64,000 nt of DNA from assembly GCF_001685395.1 (NCBI RefSeq), contig NZ_CP014167.1, positions 620,001-684,000 on the forward strand, written 5' to 3'. The translations under genes and the position numbers were made by a program. Source of the DNA: Paenibacillus yonginensis (GTDB lineage: Bacteria; Bacillota; Bacilli; Paenibacillales; Paenibacillaceae). Below the pieces are notes generated by a model that ran no database searches, was not told the DNA's origin, and saw nothing but the letters and a program-made list of their open reading frames with translations. Shown piece by piece: positions 16,265 to 25,204 of the stretch (the first letter of the stretch is position 1; every line of letters starts with the position of its first letter).

Positions 16265-17229
16265 TTTCTATGAAAGATTATTACAATCCGATTGCCTATC
16301 AAGTCACAGCTGCCGAGGAAGGCTGGCTGCTCAAGACGGTGCTGAGCCGGAGGCTGGGCGTTTCCCGCAAGCTGATGTCGCGATTGAAGCTGACCGAGCA
16401 GGGAATTACACTGAACGGCGAACGTGTCTACATCAGCCATTACGTCAAGGAAGGCGATCTGGTAGAAGTCCGGCTTGAGCGGGAAACGTCGGAGGATATC
16501 TTGCCGCAGCCGATTGCTTTCGACATTCTCTACGAAGACGAAGCGTTGCTAATCGTCAATAAAGCGCCGGGCATCATTGTGCACCCCACACACGGTCATT
16601 ATACGGACACGCTGGCCAACGGCGTCGTGTATTACTGGCAGGAAAAGGGGGAGCAATACCGCTTTCGTCCGGTTCACCGGCTGGACCAGGAGACGAGCGG
16701 CGTGCTGGCCATTGCCAAAAATGCCTACGTCCACCAGCATATTTCCGAGCAGATGATTGCCGGTAGCGTGCTCAAAAAATATACGGCGCTGGTTCACGGA
16801 ACCCCGCCGGCCGCAGAGGGCCGGATCGACGGTCCGATCGACCGCGATCCGCTGGAGCCGCACCGCCGCATCATTACGGAAAGCGGGTATCCCGCTTTAA
16901 CGTTCTACCGGGTGCGGGAGGTTTTTGCTGCCGGCTCGCTTGTTGAGCTGCAGCTGGGAAGCGGGCGGACCCACCAGATCCGGGTCCACATGACCTCCAT
17001 CGGCTGTCCGCTGATCGGCGACAAGATGTACAGCTACGAGGCGCTGGATCTCCCGGCGCCCGATCCCGAAGCAGCCGTGCGGCTGAACGCGGCTATTGGC
17101 CGGCAGGCGCTGCATGCCGCGCAGCTGGGTTTTGTCCACCCTCTTTCCAAAGAAGAGGTGGTATTCGAGGCGCCGCTGCCGGCGGATATGGCCGAGCTGC
17201 GCAGGGAAATGGCGGCCAATCGGCTTTAG
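16261..17229 (+). CDS. RluA-family 23S rRNA/tRNA pseudouridine synthase
   Basis: Isomerises specific uridines in RNA. The 322-residue protein has an N-terminal S4 RNA-binding domain (about 20-75, LLKTVLSRRLGVSRKLMSRLK) and a catalytic domain with the RluA motif HRLDQETSGV, whose Asp is the nucleophile, then LKKYTALVHG and GRTHQIRVHM. The likely start is TTG 16261, eight bases after GGAAAGG and overlapping the previous stop; ATG 16270 is the alternative and would drop only three residues. The RNA position modified (RluD- or YjbO-like) cannot be decided from sequence alone. Confidence 0.92.
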   Translation: MISMKDYYNPIAYQVTAAEEGWLLKTVLSRRLGVSRKLMSRLKLTEQGITLNGERVYISHYVKEGDLVEVRLERETSEDILPQPIAFDILYEDEALLIVNKAPGIIVHPTHGHYTDTLANGVVYYWQEKGEQYRFRPVHRLDQETSGVLAIAKNAYVHQHISEQMIAGSVLKKYTALVHGTPPAAEGRIDGPIDRDPLEPHRRIITESGYPALTFYRVREVFAAGSLVELQLGSGRTHQIRVHMTSIGCPLIGDKMYSYEALDLPAPDPEAAVRLNAAIGRQALHAAQLGFVHPLSKEEVVFEAPLPADMAELRREMAANRL

Positions 17230-17279
17230 TTAGTGCCAGCGTATATAAACTATTTTTAATAGACCGGAGGATTCCTATT

Positions 17280-17639
17280 ATGAGCAAATTGACGGTTTAC
17301 CAATATCCTAAATGCAGCACCTGCCGCAATGCAGTAAAGTGGCTGCAGGCCAGCGGACATGAGCTGGAGCTTCACCACATTGTCGAAGCCCCGCCGACTG
17401 CGGACGAATTAGGACGGCTGGCCGAGCTGAGCGGCCTGGAGCTGAAGAAGTTCTTTAACACAAGCGGCGAGGTATACCGCGGCCTGGGGTTGAAGGACAA
17501 GCTGCCTTCCCTTTCGCGCGAGGAACAGCTGGCGCTGCTGGCTTCGAACGGGATGCTGATCAAACGTCCGATCGTTACGGACGGCCAGCGGGTGACGTTA
17601 GGTTTTAAAGAGGATGAATTTGCCTCCGTATGGAGCTGA
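17280..17639 (+). CDS. ArsC/Spx-family thioredoxin-fold protein (YusI-like)
   Basis: A 119-residue protein of the ArsC family. The redox motif is CSTC at residues 12-15 in the first strand-helix (YQYPKCSTCRNAVKWL), and the C-terminal half has LLIKRPIVTDGQRVTLGF, typical of the YffB/YusI branch. No arsenic genes adjoin, and the catalytic arginine pattern of true arsenate reductases is not obvious, so thiol-redox function on an unknown substrate is more likely than arsenate reduction. GGAGG lies before ATG. It sits between the pseudouridine synthase and the exonuclease on the same strand. Confidence 0.85.
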   Translation: MSKLTVYQYPKCSTCRNAVKWLQASGHELELHHIVEAPPTADELGRLAELSGLELKKFFNTSGEVYRGLGLKDKLPSLSREEQLALLASNGMLIKRPIVTDGQRVTLGFKEDEFASVWS

Positions 17640-17706
17640 AGAATATAGTAAAATAAATAGATTCAGAATGGTTTGCCTGAGAATCAAACATTAAGGGGAG
17701 AGAGAG

Positions 17707-18594
17707 TTGAACGAAAGCAAGGAAGAAACACTATTGCTGGTCGATGGCATGGCTCTGATGTTCCGGGCTTATTATGCCTCTGCCGTTACCGGCTACATCC
17801 GCCGTACGAAGGCGGGGCTGCCGACGAATGCCATTTATGGCTTCATGCGTTATTTCTGGGACGCCGTCGAGAAATTTGGGCCTACGCATGTGGCCTGCTG
17901 CTGGGACCTGGGCAGCAAAACTTTCCGGACCGAGCAGTACCCGGCCTATAAAGGGAACCGTTCGGAGGCGCCGGACGAATTGGTCCCGCAGTTTAGCGTG
18001 ATCCGTGAGGTAATGGATAGTCTGGGCGTTCCGAATATCAGCTCCCAGGGCTATGAAGCGGACGATTGCATCGGCACCCTGGCCGCCCAGTTCAGCAGGG
18101 AGATGAATGTAATTGTGCTGACCGGTGACCATGATATGCTGCAGCTGGTGAACGAGCGGACAAGCATTGCCATTATGAAGAAAGGGCACGGCAATTATTT
18201 TGTCTATACGCCGCAAACGCTGCTGGAGGAACGGCAGCTGACACCCGCCCAAATCATTGATGTCAAAGGGCTGATGGGTGATCCTAGCGACAATTATCCG
18301 GGGGTTCGCGGCATCGGGGAGAAAACGGCGTTAAAGCTGGTCCAGGAATATGAAAACGTAGAGGGCATTCTCGCCAATCTCGACAAGCTGTCCAAAGGTA
18401 TTCGAGCCAAAATCGAAACCGATCTGGAGATGCTGCATCTGTCCCGGGACTTGGCTTCGATCCGCTGCGACATAGAGCTGGAGTGCGATTTGAACGCCTG
18501 CCGCTGGGAGCTGAACCATCCGGCGGTCGTAGCCAAATTTGAAGAGCTGGAGATGAAGAGCGTCTGTTCCTGGATGGGGGTTGAGGCGTTATGA
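17707..18594 (+). CDS. ypcP: 5'-3' exonuclease (PolI-type FEN domain, YpcP-like)
   Basis: A 295-residue stand-alone version of the 5'-3' exonuclease domain of DNA polymerase I, a structure-specific nuclease for flaps and RNA primers. Metal-binding acidic motifs are LLLVDGMALMFRAYY, YEADDCIGTLA, LTGDHDMLQL and GLMGDPSDNYPG, followed by the helix-hairpin-helix GVRGIGEKTALKLV. Start TTG follows AAGGGGAGAGAGAG. The next gene starts inside the stop codon (ATGA), which suggests coupling although the functions look unrelated. Confidence 0.92.
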   Translation: MNESKEETLLLVDGMALMFRAYYASAVTGYIRRTKAGLPTNAIYGFMRYFWDAVEKFGPTHVACCWDLGSKTFRTEQYPAYKGNRSEAPDELVPQFSVIREVMDSLGVPNISSQGYEADDCIGTLAAQFSREMNVIVLTGDHDMLQLVNERTSIAIMKKGHGNYFVYTPQTLLEERQLTPAQIIDVKGLMGDPSDNYPGVRGIGEKTALKLVQEYENVEGILANLDKLSKGIRAKIETDLEMLHLSRDLASIRCDIELECDLNACRWELNHPAVVAKFEELEMKSVCSWMGVEAL

Positions 18595-19703
18595 GTTTGT
18601 CCTTAAGCGGCGGGCTTGGGAAAAAGGTGCGGCGAGGCCTGCTGCTGGCATCGGCCCTGCTGCTGCTCCTTCCGACCGCCCCCGGACTGCGCCCGGCGGC
18701 GGCGGCCGGTTCGATTCAGGCTGCGGTCAAGACGGTCAAGGTGTCCGGCAAAAACTTTACGGTCCGTACCGTGCGGATTCCAAAAGGCACACCTGTAACG
18801 GTGGGGCTGGCCAAACATCAGGTCGGCCAAACAGAAGCTTTTGCTTCGATGATTAAGTCCTACAAGGCGGAAGCCGCAATAAACGGCGCTTTCTTTAATT
18901 CTTATGGCGGTCCGGCCGATCCCTACGGCACGCTGATTGTCAAAGGCCAGATCGCCCACATCGGCCGTTATGGCACGACCATCGGTTTCCGGAAGGACGG
19001 TACGGCGGTTATGGATACGCTGCGGCCTTCCTTGACCGGTAAAGTGACCGGAGCGGATGGCAAGCCGCGCAGCTGGTACGCCACTTTCGTTAACCGTACG
19101 CCTGATGCTGGCGCGAACAACAGCATTTTGTTTACGCCGGACCGAGGCTCCAAAGTGGGCTTCAGCGGCGGCATTGCCGTGACGGTGGACGGCGGGGTGG
19201 TGACGCATAAGGGTGTTAATGCTGATGCAGCTATTCCGAAGCAAGGATTTGTCCTGGTGTTCAGCGGCAAGGAGAAGGGAATGGCAGATCGGTTTGAGAT
19301 CGGCAGCAGTGTCCAGTGGAGCGTGACTTACACGAACCAGGCCGGCAAGCAGCTGGATTGGTCGGGGGTACAGACGGCGGTTGGCGCAGGTCCGAGACTT
19401 GTTACCGATGGCAAGGTGACTCTGAACGCGAAAGCGGAAGGTTTTAACGATCAGAAGATTCTGACGGCTTCGGCAGCGCGCAGCGGCATTGCGATTCTGC
19501 CGGATGGTTCCCTCCTGCTTGCAACGGTCAACGGAGCAACGATGTCCCAGTGGGCTTCGATCATGAAGGCGCTTGGAGCCAAACAAGCGATGAATCTGGA
19601 CGGAGGCGCTTCCTCGGGGTTATACGGGGGCGGTAAAATGCTGACCCCTGCGGGGCGGCTGCTCAGCAACACGCTTGTGTTCGGCAGCCAGGTTTTGAAA
19701 TAA
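18591..19703 (+). CDS. Secreted phosphodiester glycosidase (NAGPA) domain protein
   Basis: A 370-residue exported protein. Residues 1 to about 39 form a signal peptide (RRGLLLASALLLLLPTAPGL...AAAA). The rest is a NAGPA domain, named for the mammalian enzyme that uncovers mannose-6-phosphate; bacterial members are thought to act on cell-surface glycans. Signatures visible: AAINGAFFNSYGG, ARSGIAILPDGSLLLATVNG and the C-terminal AMNLDGGASSGLY. The start overlaps the exonuclease stop by four bases. A second NAGPA protein occurs in this window at 46749-47822. Substrate unknown. Confidence 0.85.
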   Translation: MSLSLSGGLGKKVRRGLLLASALLLLLPTAPGLRPAAAAGSIQAAVKTVKVSGKNFTVRTVRIPKGTPVTVGLAKHQVGQTEAFASMIKSYKAEAAINGAFFNSYGGPADPYGTLIVKGQIAHIGRYGTTIGFRKDGTAVMDTLRPSLTGKVTGADGKPRSWYATFVNRTPDAGANNSILFTPDRGSKVGFSGGIAVTVDGGVVTHKGVNADAAIPKQGFVLVFSGKEKGMADRFEIGSSVQWSVTYTNQAGKQLDWSGVQTAVGAGPRLVTDGKVTLNAKAEGFNDQKILTASAARSGIAILPDGSLLLATVNGATMSQWASIMKALGAKQAMNLDGGASSGLYGGGKMLTPAGRLLSNTLVFGSQVLK

Positions 19704-19726
19704 AGCAGAGACCAGAGACGGGCGAA

Positions 19727-20029
19727 TCAGTCTGTAAAATGAGGTTCGCCGAGTACCTGATGCAGGAAGCTTTCGAGCTCGGCGCCTTCTTCCTCGGAGA
19801 GTCCGTAAATGGAAGCCAAATAACCTTCCTGTTCCAGGTCGTCGGAGCCGAGGATGGCTGTTTTGCCATTTTGCAGATCGGTGACCAGCTTTTTGCCGTA
19901 AAAGCGGTTGGTTGTGGTAACGGCCAGATCAAAACGTTTCAGCGAAGGACCGATAAAGGTCACGAAACGGGTAGAGGTCTGTTCGGTGCTGTCCGACAGG
20001 AAATCAAGATCGTGTTCAGGCAATGTCAT
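19727..20029 (-). CDS. DUF3055 family protein
   Basis: A 100-residue soluble protein with the DUF3055 pattern RFVTFIG...RFDLAVTTTNRFYGKKLVTDLQNGKTAILGSDDLEQEGYL and the acidic end EEEGAELESFL. Function is unknown in all bacteria where I know the family. GAGGAGG precedes ATG on the minus strand. It converges on the NAGPA gene and diverges from the HRDC gene. Confidence 0.75.
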   Translation of the reverse strand: MTLPEHDLDFLSDSTEQTSTRFVTFIGPSLKRFDLAVTTTNRFYGKKLVTDLQNGKTAILGSDDLEQEGYLASIYGLSEEEGAELESFLHQVLGEPHFTD

Positions 20030-20111
20030 GATAATAAGTCCTCCTCAGATGCGTTCTTGTCGTTTATTATAACGGAAAAAAGCGCTTTCGGAAAACGGCT
20101 GCTTCGTCCTA

Positions 20112-20139
20112 TTGACTGGAATACAGATTATGGTATTAT
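20112..20139 (+). promoter_or_regulatory. Strong promoter upstream of an attenuator-like hairpin
   Basis: TTGACT, a 16-base spacer, then TGGTATTAT (extended -10). The predicted transcript begins near 20147. Confidence 0.65.
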
Positions 20140-20146
20140 AGTTAAC

Positions 20147-20204
20147 AACAGTATACGTCTATCGGGGAAGCACCTCTCTTGCATGCAGGAGGGGTGCTTT
20201 TTTG
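20147..20204 (+). ncRNA. Candidate short RNA or attenuated leader ahead of the HRDC gene
   Basis: A promoter (20112-20139) is followed within about 55 bases by a full intrinsic terminator: AAGCACC...GGGTGCTTTTTTT with an inner TGCATGCA pairing. The HRDC gene starts 57 bases later, so either readthrough is regulated or the unit is a tiny independent RNA. The sequence fits no riboswitch I know. Confidence 0.4.
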
Positions 20205-20260
20205 TGTTTTCAGGAAGACACGTTCCAGAGAAGTATGCTGAATACAAGGAGGTGCCAAGA

Positions 20261-21283
20261 ATGCGCATCGTATTTTTGAACAGTATGGAGAGAAGGCTGC
20301 AGGAAAGGGCGGGACATGCCGATCTGGCTCAGGTCTGGATTGGGGAAGAAGGCGGTGTATGGCGAATTGGCTGGGACGAAGAAGGAAGTGCCGGGACTAA
20401 AGGCCAAATCTGGTTCGAAGGAGAGTCATGGTCCGAGATGCTGAGCCATTACCGCTATCAGCTGGCAGTCAAGCTGGCCGACGGATTCCGGCCGGTGATC
20501 AGCGGGATTTTTCATGAAGAGGAAGGGTCAAGGGGGATGTCTACCCAGAAGCTGTACTGCTACAGCGAGTTCAATGGGAACGAGGAGCTGTATGCCGGGC
20601 TTTCCGCTTGGCGGCGCCAGAAAGCGGCTGCCGCGGGCAAAGCGCCTTATTTGATCGCAAGCAACCGGCTGCTGCGTTTGATCAGCGCTTTTGTGCCCAA
20701 GTCGCTCGAGGAGCTGACCCAGCTGCCGGGGGTTGGAGAGGTCAAGGCGGCCGAATACGGAGAGGAGATGCTTGCGATCACGGCCCAGGTGGAGCGAGAT
20801 TGGCATTTTCCGCTGGATTGGGTCGAGCAGGAGCTGGATGAGGAGCTCTTCCGCTCCTGGACGTACAAGCAGAAGGAAACCCGGTTTAAAGCGGAAATCG
20901 AACGGTCAAGTCTCCGCAGACAGCTGCTGGCAGCGATCCGGGAGGGGCGGAATCTCGAGCAGATTCAGGAGGCAGCCGGGTTGTCCAGGCGGGAAGCGAT
21001 TGAACAGCTCGAGCAGCTGGAGAAAGAGGGTTATGATACCGAAGCGCTGGTGGAGCAGGAATTAACCGGGCTGGCCCAGGAGGAACAGACGGCGATCTGG
21101 AACGCTTATCTGGAGCTGGGCGATGTGCTGCTGAAGCCGGTCATGCAGAAGGTATATGGCGCGGATACGGTTCAATCGGGGAATGGGGAGCTTGAACGGC
21201 GTTATGAATGGCTGCGGCTGATCCGCTTGCGTTACCGGAGAGCAGCCAAAGGAGAAGCGGCAGGCAAACCGCAAAGCGCGTAA
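20261..21283 (+). CDS. HRDC-domain protein
   Basis: A 340-residue cytoplasmic protein. The N-terminal 100 residues are unrecognised (MRIVFLNSMERRLQ...). Residues about 105-185 form an HRDC domain (LSAWRRQKAAAAGKAPYLIASNRLLRLISAFVPKSLEELTQLPGVGEVKAAEYG), the nucleic-acid-binding module found at the end of RecQ and RNase D. A helical region follows, with a winged-helix-like segment (AAIREGRNLEQIQEAAGLSRREAIEQLEQL). There is no helicase or nuclease motif, so it may be an accessory DNA- or RNA-binding factor. ATG 20261 is chosen from AAGGAGGTG upstream. It may be controlled by the hairpin at 20168-20203. Confidence 0.75.
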   Translation: MRIVFLNSMERRLQERAGHADLAQVWIGEEGGVWRIGWDEEGSAGTKGQIWFEGESWSEMLSHYRYQLAVKLADGFRPVISGIFHEEEGSRGMSTQKLYCYSEFNGNEELYAGLSAWRRQKAAAAGKAPYLIASNRLLRLISAFVPKSLEELTQLPGVGEVKAAEYGEEMLAITAQVERDWHFPLDWVEQELDEELFRSWTYKQKETRFKAEIERSSLRRQLLAAIREGRNLEQIQEAAGLSRREAIEQLEQLEKEGYDTEALVEQELTGLAQEEQTAIWNAYLELGDVLLKPVMQKVYGADTVQSGNGELERRYEWLRLIRLRYRRAAKGEAAGKPQSA

Positions 21284-21323
21284 GCGGACGGACAAGGTCC
21301 TGCTCCTCTCCAAGGAAATGATA

Positions 21324-21369
21324 AAGGCGAAGTCCCGCCGCCGGAATTCCGGGGTCTGACTTCGCCCTT
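21324..21369. terminator. Bidirectional terminator between the HRDC gene and corA
   Basis: Stem AAGGCGAAGTC / GACTTCGCCCTT with an additional inner CCGG pairing, between convergent genes. Confidence 0.75.
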
Positions 21370-21398
21370 GACTTAATCCTATAGGCAGTTTGAAGCTT

Positions 21399-22334
21399 TC
21401 AAATCCAATCTTTCTTCCGGAACAGATAGAACATGCCGAGGCCTAAAGTGAGCATGATGCCGAGCACAATGAAATACCCATATTGCGTATGCACTTCCGG
21501 CATATTATCAAAGTTCATTCCGTAAATGCCCGTAATGAGGGTCAGCGGTATAAAGATTGTGGTTATGGCTGTAAATACACGCATGATTTCATTCGCCCGG
21601 TTGGCGATACTGGACTGATAAGCTTCTCGCAAGTTGCCCATCAGCTCTCGGAACGTATCAAAGTTCTCAGAGATTTTGACCGCATTTTCATAAATATCGC
21701 TAAAATATTTCTGCAGCTGATCGTCGATCAGACGCAGGTCTTTTTTATTCAGGACGTTGATTACTTCCTTCTGCGGCCCAAGCATTTTCTTCAGCCACAG
21801 AATTTCGCTTCGCAGCCCGATAATTTCATTCAAATGGGAACGTTTCGTGTGAACGAGAATGTCTTCTTCCAGCTTCTCGATTTTGTCCTCGATCCGGTCG
21901 CCGACCAGGAAATAGTTATCCACCACAAGGTCGATAAGCAGATACAGGAAACGGTCCGGCTCGCTGACCTCCTGCTCCCATAATATAGGTTTAATGGCTC
22001 GCAGCTCATTTAGCTTTTGTTTGGTAACCGTAATAATGAAATGCCGGCCCAGAAAGACATTCAGGGCACGCAGGAAAATTTCCTCATCATCAAAACGAAT
22101 GCTGTTTACGACAATAAAATAATGGCTTTCATAGATTTCAATCTTCGGCCGCTGCTCCTCTTCGCTGAGACAGTCCTCAACTGCCAGATCATGCAGTCCA
22201 AATACAGGCTGAAGCAGCTCCAGATCTTCAGTATCCGCATCAATCCAGTAAAAGCCTTCGGCCGGTGCAGTCAGCGTATCCTCCAGGTTCTCGACCGTGG
22301 TGAAGACGCCGGCATTGACATGACGGATTTTCAT
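21399..22334 (-). CDS. corA: CorA-family magnesium/divalent-cation transporter
   Basis: Pentameric membrane channel for Mg2+ (or Co2+/Ni2+). The 311-residue protein has a large N-terminal cytoplasmic domain with a long helix (about 150-250), then two C-terminal transmembrane helices (about 252-272 and 285-305). The signature GMN is in ITGIYGMNFDNMPE, and the basic end FRKKDWI is typical. ATG 22334 is chosen because AAAGGAGTG lies just upstream; an in-frame ATG 14 codons earlier has none. The predicted promoter is 220 bases upstream, leaving a long leader in which I do not recognise an M-box. Confidence 0.93.
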   Translation of the reverse strand: MKIRHVNAGVFTTVENLEDTLTAPAEGFYWIDADTEDLELLQPVFGLHDLAVEDCLSEEEQRPKIEIYESHYFIVVNSIRFDDEEIFLRALNVFLGRHFIITVTKQKLNELRAIKPILWEQEVSEPDRFLYLLIDLVVDNYFLVGDRIEDKIEKLEEDILVHTKRSHLNEIIGLRSEILWLKKMLGPQKEVINVLNKKDLRLIDDQLQKYFSDIYENAVKISENFDTFRELMGNLREAYQSSIANRANEIMRVFTAITTIFIPLTLITGIYGMNFDNMPEVHTQYGYFIVLGIMLTLGLGMFYLFRKKDWI

Positions 22335-22560
22335 CTGATTCACTCCTTTGTTGTTCAACACAGGAGACATCAGCATTCGGCTATTTTAAACAGCACGAAT
22401 AAAATGCCGGTAAACGAAAGAACCCCCTACTTCCGTGAGCATTCTGCCGAATGAATCCTGTGCGGTTGTATGTTGCCCTTGGGGATTTGCTCTGCGGACT
22501 AGAGTCGCCTTCCATTACCGGTTCACCTCTTCTTCAATCCAGACTTGTAGCACTTGTCTA

Positions 22561-22589
22561 GTATAACGCCGGGTTATGAAAATTTTCAA
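22561..22589 (-). promoter_or_regulatory. Promoter of corA
   Basis: On the minus strand TTGAAA and TTATAC are 17 bases apart. A dyad TGTAGCAC (22546-22553) / GTGCTACA (22608-22615) flanks it and could be an operator. Confidence 0.5.
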
Positions 22590-22681
22590 GCGAAATCATA
22601 AGTGCTTGTGCTACAGGTCAGCATATGGCGGACAATGCCGAAAGGTGCCGTGTTTATTAGTCTTCACGGCTTATTATTTGC

Positions 22682-22710
22682 TTGACGAAAGGCGGCCGAT
22701 GCTATACAGT
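22682..22710 (+). promoter_or_regulatory. Promoter of the S-box leader
   Basis: TTGACG with either TATACA (15-base spacer) or TACAGT (17-base spacer) as -10, about 70 bases before the aptamer. The gap 22335-23037 otherwise holds the corA leader and promoter, this promoter and the riboswitch. Confidence 0.5.
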
Positions 22711-22780
22711 AAGGGCATAGTCATGTTACATTTTCATGAACGAATACCTGAAGCACGACAACTAATTAAATAAGGCGAAA

Positions 22781-22913
22781 TCTTATCAAGAGTAGGTGGA
22801 GGGACTGGCCCGATGAAACCCGGCAACCGGCGAGCGATCGCACGGTGCTAATTCTTGCGGAACTTTAGGAACCCGTATGGTACGGGGCTTTCTAAGGTCT
22901 CTGAGAGATGAGA
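22781..22913 (+). ncRNA. SAM-I (S-box) riboswitch aptamer
   Basis: Binds S-adenosylmethionine and turns off the downstream methionine genes. P1 is formed by TCTTATC (22781-22787) and GATGAGA (22907-22913). Core S-box sequence is seen: AGAGTAGGTGGAGGGACTGG, GATGAAACCCGGCAACC, CACGGTGCTAATTCTTG. A terminator follows at 22938-22973, giving the usual transcription-attenuation layout upstream of metA. Confidence 0.97.
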
Positions 22914-22937
22914 GAGGCGCATACACCATGACATGAT

Positions 22938-22973
22938 ATGACCTTTCTCGATTTTGCGAGGAAGGTCATTTTT
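22938..22973 (+). terminator. S-box expression-platform terminator
   Basis: Stem ATGACCTTTCTCG / GCGAGGAAGGTCAT, then TTTTTG. Formed when SAM is bound. Confidence 0.9.
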
Positions 22974-23037
22974 GTTATACGCGTTCGTCTTTCTACCATA
23001 AGATTGCCGCTCAAAGACTGCAGAGGAGTGAAGATCT

Positions 23038-23973
23038 ATGCCAATCAAGGTTCCCGACTCTTTGCCGGCCAAAGAAGTGCTGGCGAACGAAAACATTTTC
23101 ATTATGGATGAAAGCCAGGCTTATCATCAGGACATCCGTCCGCTGCGGGTGGCCATTCTGAATCTGATGCCGACCAAAGAAACGACGGAAGAGCAGCTGC
23201 TCAGACTGCTAGCCAATACGCCGCTTCAAGTAGAATTTACTTTGCTTCATCCAAGCTCGCATACTTCGAAGAACACTTCAGCCGAGCATTTGAAGCAGTT
23301 CTATAAGACGTTCAGCGAAATTCGCCATCTCCGTTTCGACGGCATGATCATTACCGGAGCGCCGGTAGAACAACTGGAATTCGAGGACGTGACCTATTGG
23401 AGCGAAATCCAGGAGATCTTCGACTGGACGGAGACGCATGTGACCTCCACGATGCATATTTGCTGGGCTGCCCAAGCCGGATTGTTCCATCATTTCGGTG
23501 TGCCTAAAGTTTCGCTTTCGCAAAAATGTTTTGGCGTATTCGCCCACCACATCAACGTTCCGAATACCAAGCTGCTGCGCGGCTTCGATGAACAGTTCCT
23601 CGTTCCGCATTCCCGCCACACCGAAGTGCTTAAAGCGGATATCGAGAAGGTCGACGGCCTGGATGTTCTTGCCGAATCGGACGAAGCCGGGGTTTACATT
23701 GCTTCGACTTATGACGGGAAACAAATTTTTGTCACCGGTCATCCGGAATACGATCCATTGTCCCTGAAGTGGGAATATGACCGTGATGCGGCTAAAGGTT
23801 TGGATGTGGCGCTGCCGGTCAATTATTTTCCGAAGGACGATCCGGCCCAAACGCCAAGATCCACCTGGCGGGCCCATGCCAACTTATTGTTTGCCAATTG
23901 GCTGAATTACTATGTGTACCAGGAAACGCCTTACGATATCGATTCAGCGGTCAGTTACGAATATCATATTTAG
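23038..23973 (+). CDS. metA: Homoserine O-acyltransferase (MetA)
   Basis: First committed step of methionine synthesis: acylation of homoserine (acetyl-CoA is usual in Bacillus, succinyl-CoA in enterics). The 311-residue protein is the MetA type (not MetX). Visible: [15 protein letters not shown] start, [18 protein letters not shown], the catalytic cysteine in [17 protein letters not shown], and the His/Glu segment [12 protein letters not shown]. It is the first gene behind the S-box; metI follows after 14 bases. Confidence 0.95.
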   Translation: MPIKVPDSLPAKEVLANENIFIMDESQAYHQDIRPLRVAILNLMPTKETTEEQLLRLLANTPLQVEFTLLHPSSHTSKNTSAEHLKQFYKTFSEIRHLRFDGMIITGAPVEQLEFEDVTYWSEIQEIFDWTETHVTSTMHICWAAQAGLFHHFGVPKVSLSQKCFGVFAHHINVPNTKLLRGFDEQFLVPHSRHTEVLKADIEKVDGLDVLAESDEAGVYIASTYDGKQIFVTGHPEYDPLSLKWEYDRDAAKGLDVALPVNYFPKDDPAQTPRSTWRAHANLLFANWLNYYVYQETPYDIDSAVSYEYHI

Positions 23974-23987
23974 GAGGAAGAGCAGAC

Positions 23988-25202
23988 ATGGCAGAACATA
24001 ACGCAGATCACAAGGCAGATAACCAAAAAGGCGAGAAACTTCGCATAGAAAGCAGACTGGCCCAAATCGGTTCCATGGAGGAGCCGGTAACCGGTGCCGT
24101 TACCTACCCGATCTACCAGGCCACGGCTTACCGTCATCCGCGGCTTGGCCAGAGCACAGGCTTTGATTATACCCGTACCAAAAATCCCACCCGGGCTGTT
24201 CTGGAAAAGGCGGCCGCCGAGCTGGAATCCGGCGATGCCGGTTTTGCCTGCAGCTCAGGCATGGCCGCCCTGCAGACCTTGTTTATGCTGTTCAGCTCCG
24301 GCGATCATCTGATCGTCTCTCTGGATTTATATGGCGGTACTTACCGGCTGTTTGAGAAAATATTGTCCCGCTACGGCATAACCGCAACTTACGTGGATAC
24401 CAATGACCTGGATGCGCTGGAATCCTCCCGCCGTCCAGAGACCAAAGCCGTATTCATCGAGACTCCTACCAACCCGCTGATGATGGTAACGGATATCGCC
24501 GCCGTCTCCGCATGGGGCCGCCAGCACGGACTGCTGACGATTGTGGATAATACGCTGCTGACGCCGTATTACCAGCGTCCAATCGAACTGGGAGCAGACA
24601 TCGTGGTGCACAGCGCCACCAAATATTTGGGCGGACATAACGATGTGCTGGCCGGATTGATTGTCACTAAAGGCCAAAAGCTGTCTGAAGAAGTCGCCTT
24701 CCTGCACAACTCGATCGGTGCGGTACTAAGCCCAAATGACAGTTACCAGCTCATGCGCGGCATGAAGACGCTGGCGCTGCGGATGGAGCGGCACCAAAGC
24801 AATGCCACAGCGATCGCTACTTTCCTGAGCACGCATCCGCAAATCGCTGAGGTCTATTACCCTGGGCTTCCGGCACATCCAGGGTATGAAACCCAGAACC
24901 GACAGTCTTCCGGGAATACAGGCATTTTCTCGTTCAAAGTGACAGATGCCCGTTATGTAGAGCCGATTCTACGCCACTTGAAGCTGATTGCTTTCGCAGA
25001 AAGCCTCGGCGGCGTAGAATCGCTGCTGACTTATCCAGCGGTGCAAACCCATGCCGATATCCCGCTTGAAATCCGGGAAGCGGTCGGCGTCGACGAGAGA
25101 TTGCTGCGTTTCTCCGTAGGGATCGAGCATCCGGACGATTTGATTGACGATCTGTCGCAGGCGCTTGAAGCGGCCCGCGCGGAAGTGGAAGGAGTACGCT
25201 GA
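23988..25202 (+). CDS. metI: Cystathionine gamma-synthase / O-acylhomoserine thiolyase
   Basis: A 404-residue PLP enzyme of the Cys/Met metabolism family that joins the acylhomoserine made by MetA to cysteine (or sulfide). PLP lysine in VVHSATKYLGGHNDVLAG; the cofactor-stacking segment GFACSSGMAALQTLFMLFSSGDH; the conserved ESLGGVESLLTYP near the end. The start is ATG 23988 after TAGGAGGAAG. The first 20 residues (AEHNADHKADNQKGEK) are a polar extension not typical of the family. It is clearly a paralogue of the next gene. Assignment as synthase rather than lyase follows operon order (MetI then MetC, as in B. subtilis). Confidence 0.9.
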   Translation: MAEHNADHKADNQKGEKLRIESRLAQIGSMEEPVTGAVTYPIYQATAYRHPRLGQSTGFDYTRTKNPTRAVLEKAAAELESGDAGFACSSGMAALQTLFMLFSSGDHLIVSLDLYGGTYRLFEKILSRYGITATYVDTNDLDALESSRRPETKAVFIETPTNPLMMVTDIAAVSAWGRQHGLLTIVDNTLLTPYYQRPIELGADIVVHSATKYLGGHNDVLAGLIVTKGQKLSEEVAFLHNSIGAVLSPNDSYQLMRGMKTLALRMERHQSNATAIATFLSTHPQIAEVYYPGLPAHPGYETQNRQSSGNTGIFSFKVTDARYVEPILRHLKLIAFAESLGGVESLLTYPAVQTHADIPLEIREAVGVDERLLRFSVGIEHPDDLIDDLSQALEAARAEVEGVR

Positions 25203-25204
25203 AC

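Noticed and set aside
22335..22553. M-box (ykoK) magnesium riboswitch in the corA leader
   Set aside because: The conserved M-box core sequences are not present on the minus strand.
22576..22773. 65-codon open frame between corA and the riboswitch
   Set aside because: It overlaps the S-box promoter, has no ribosome site and no protein-like pattern.
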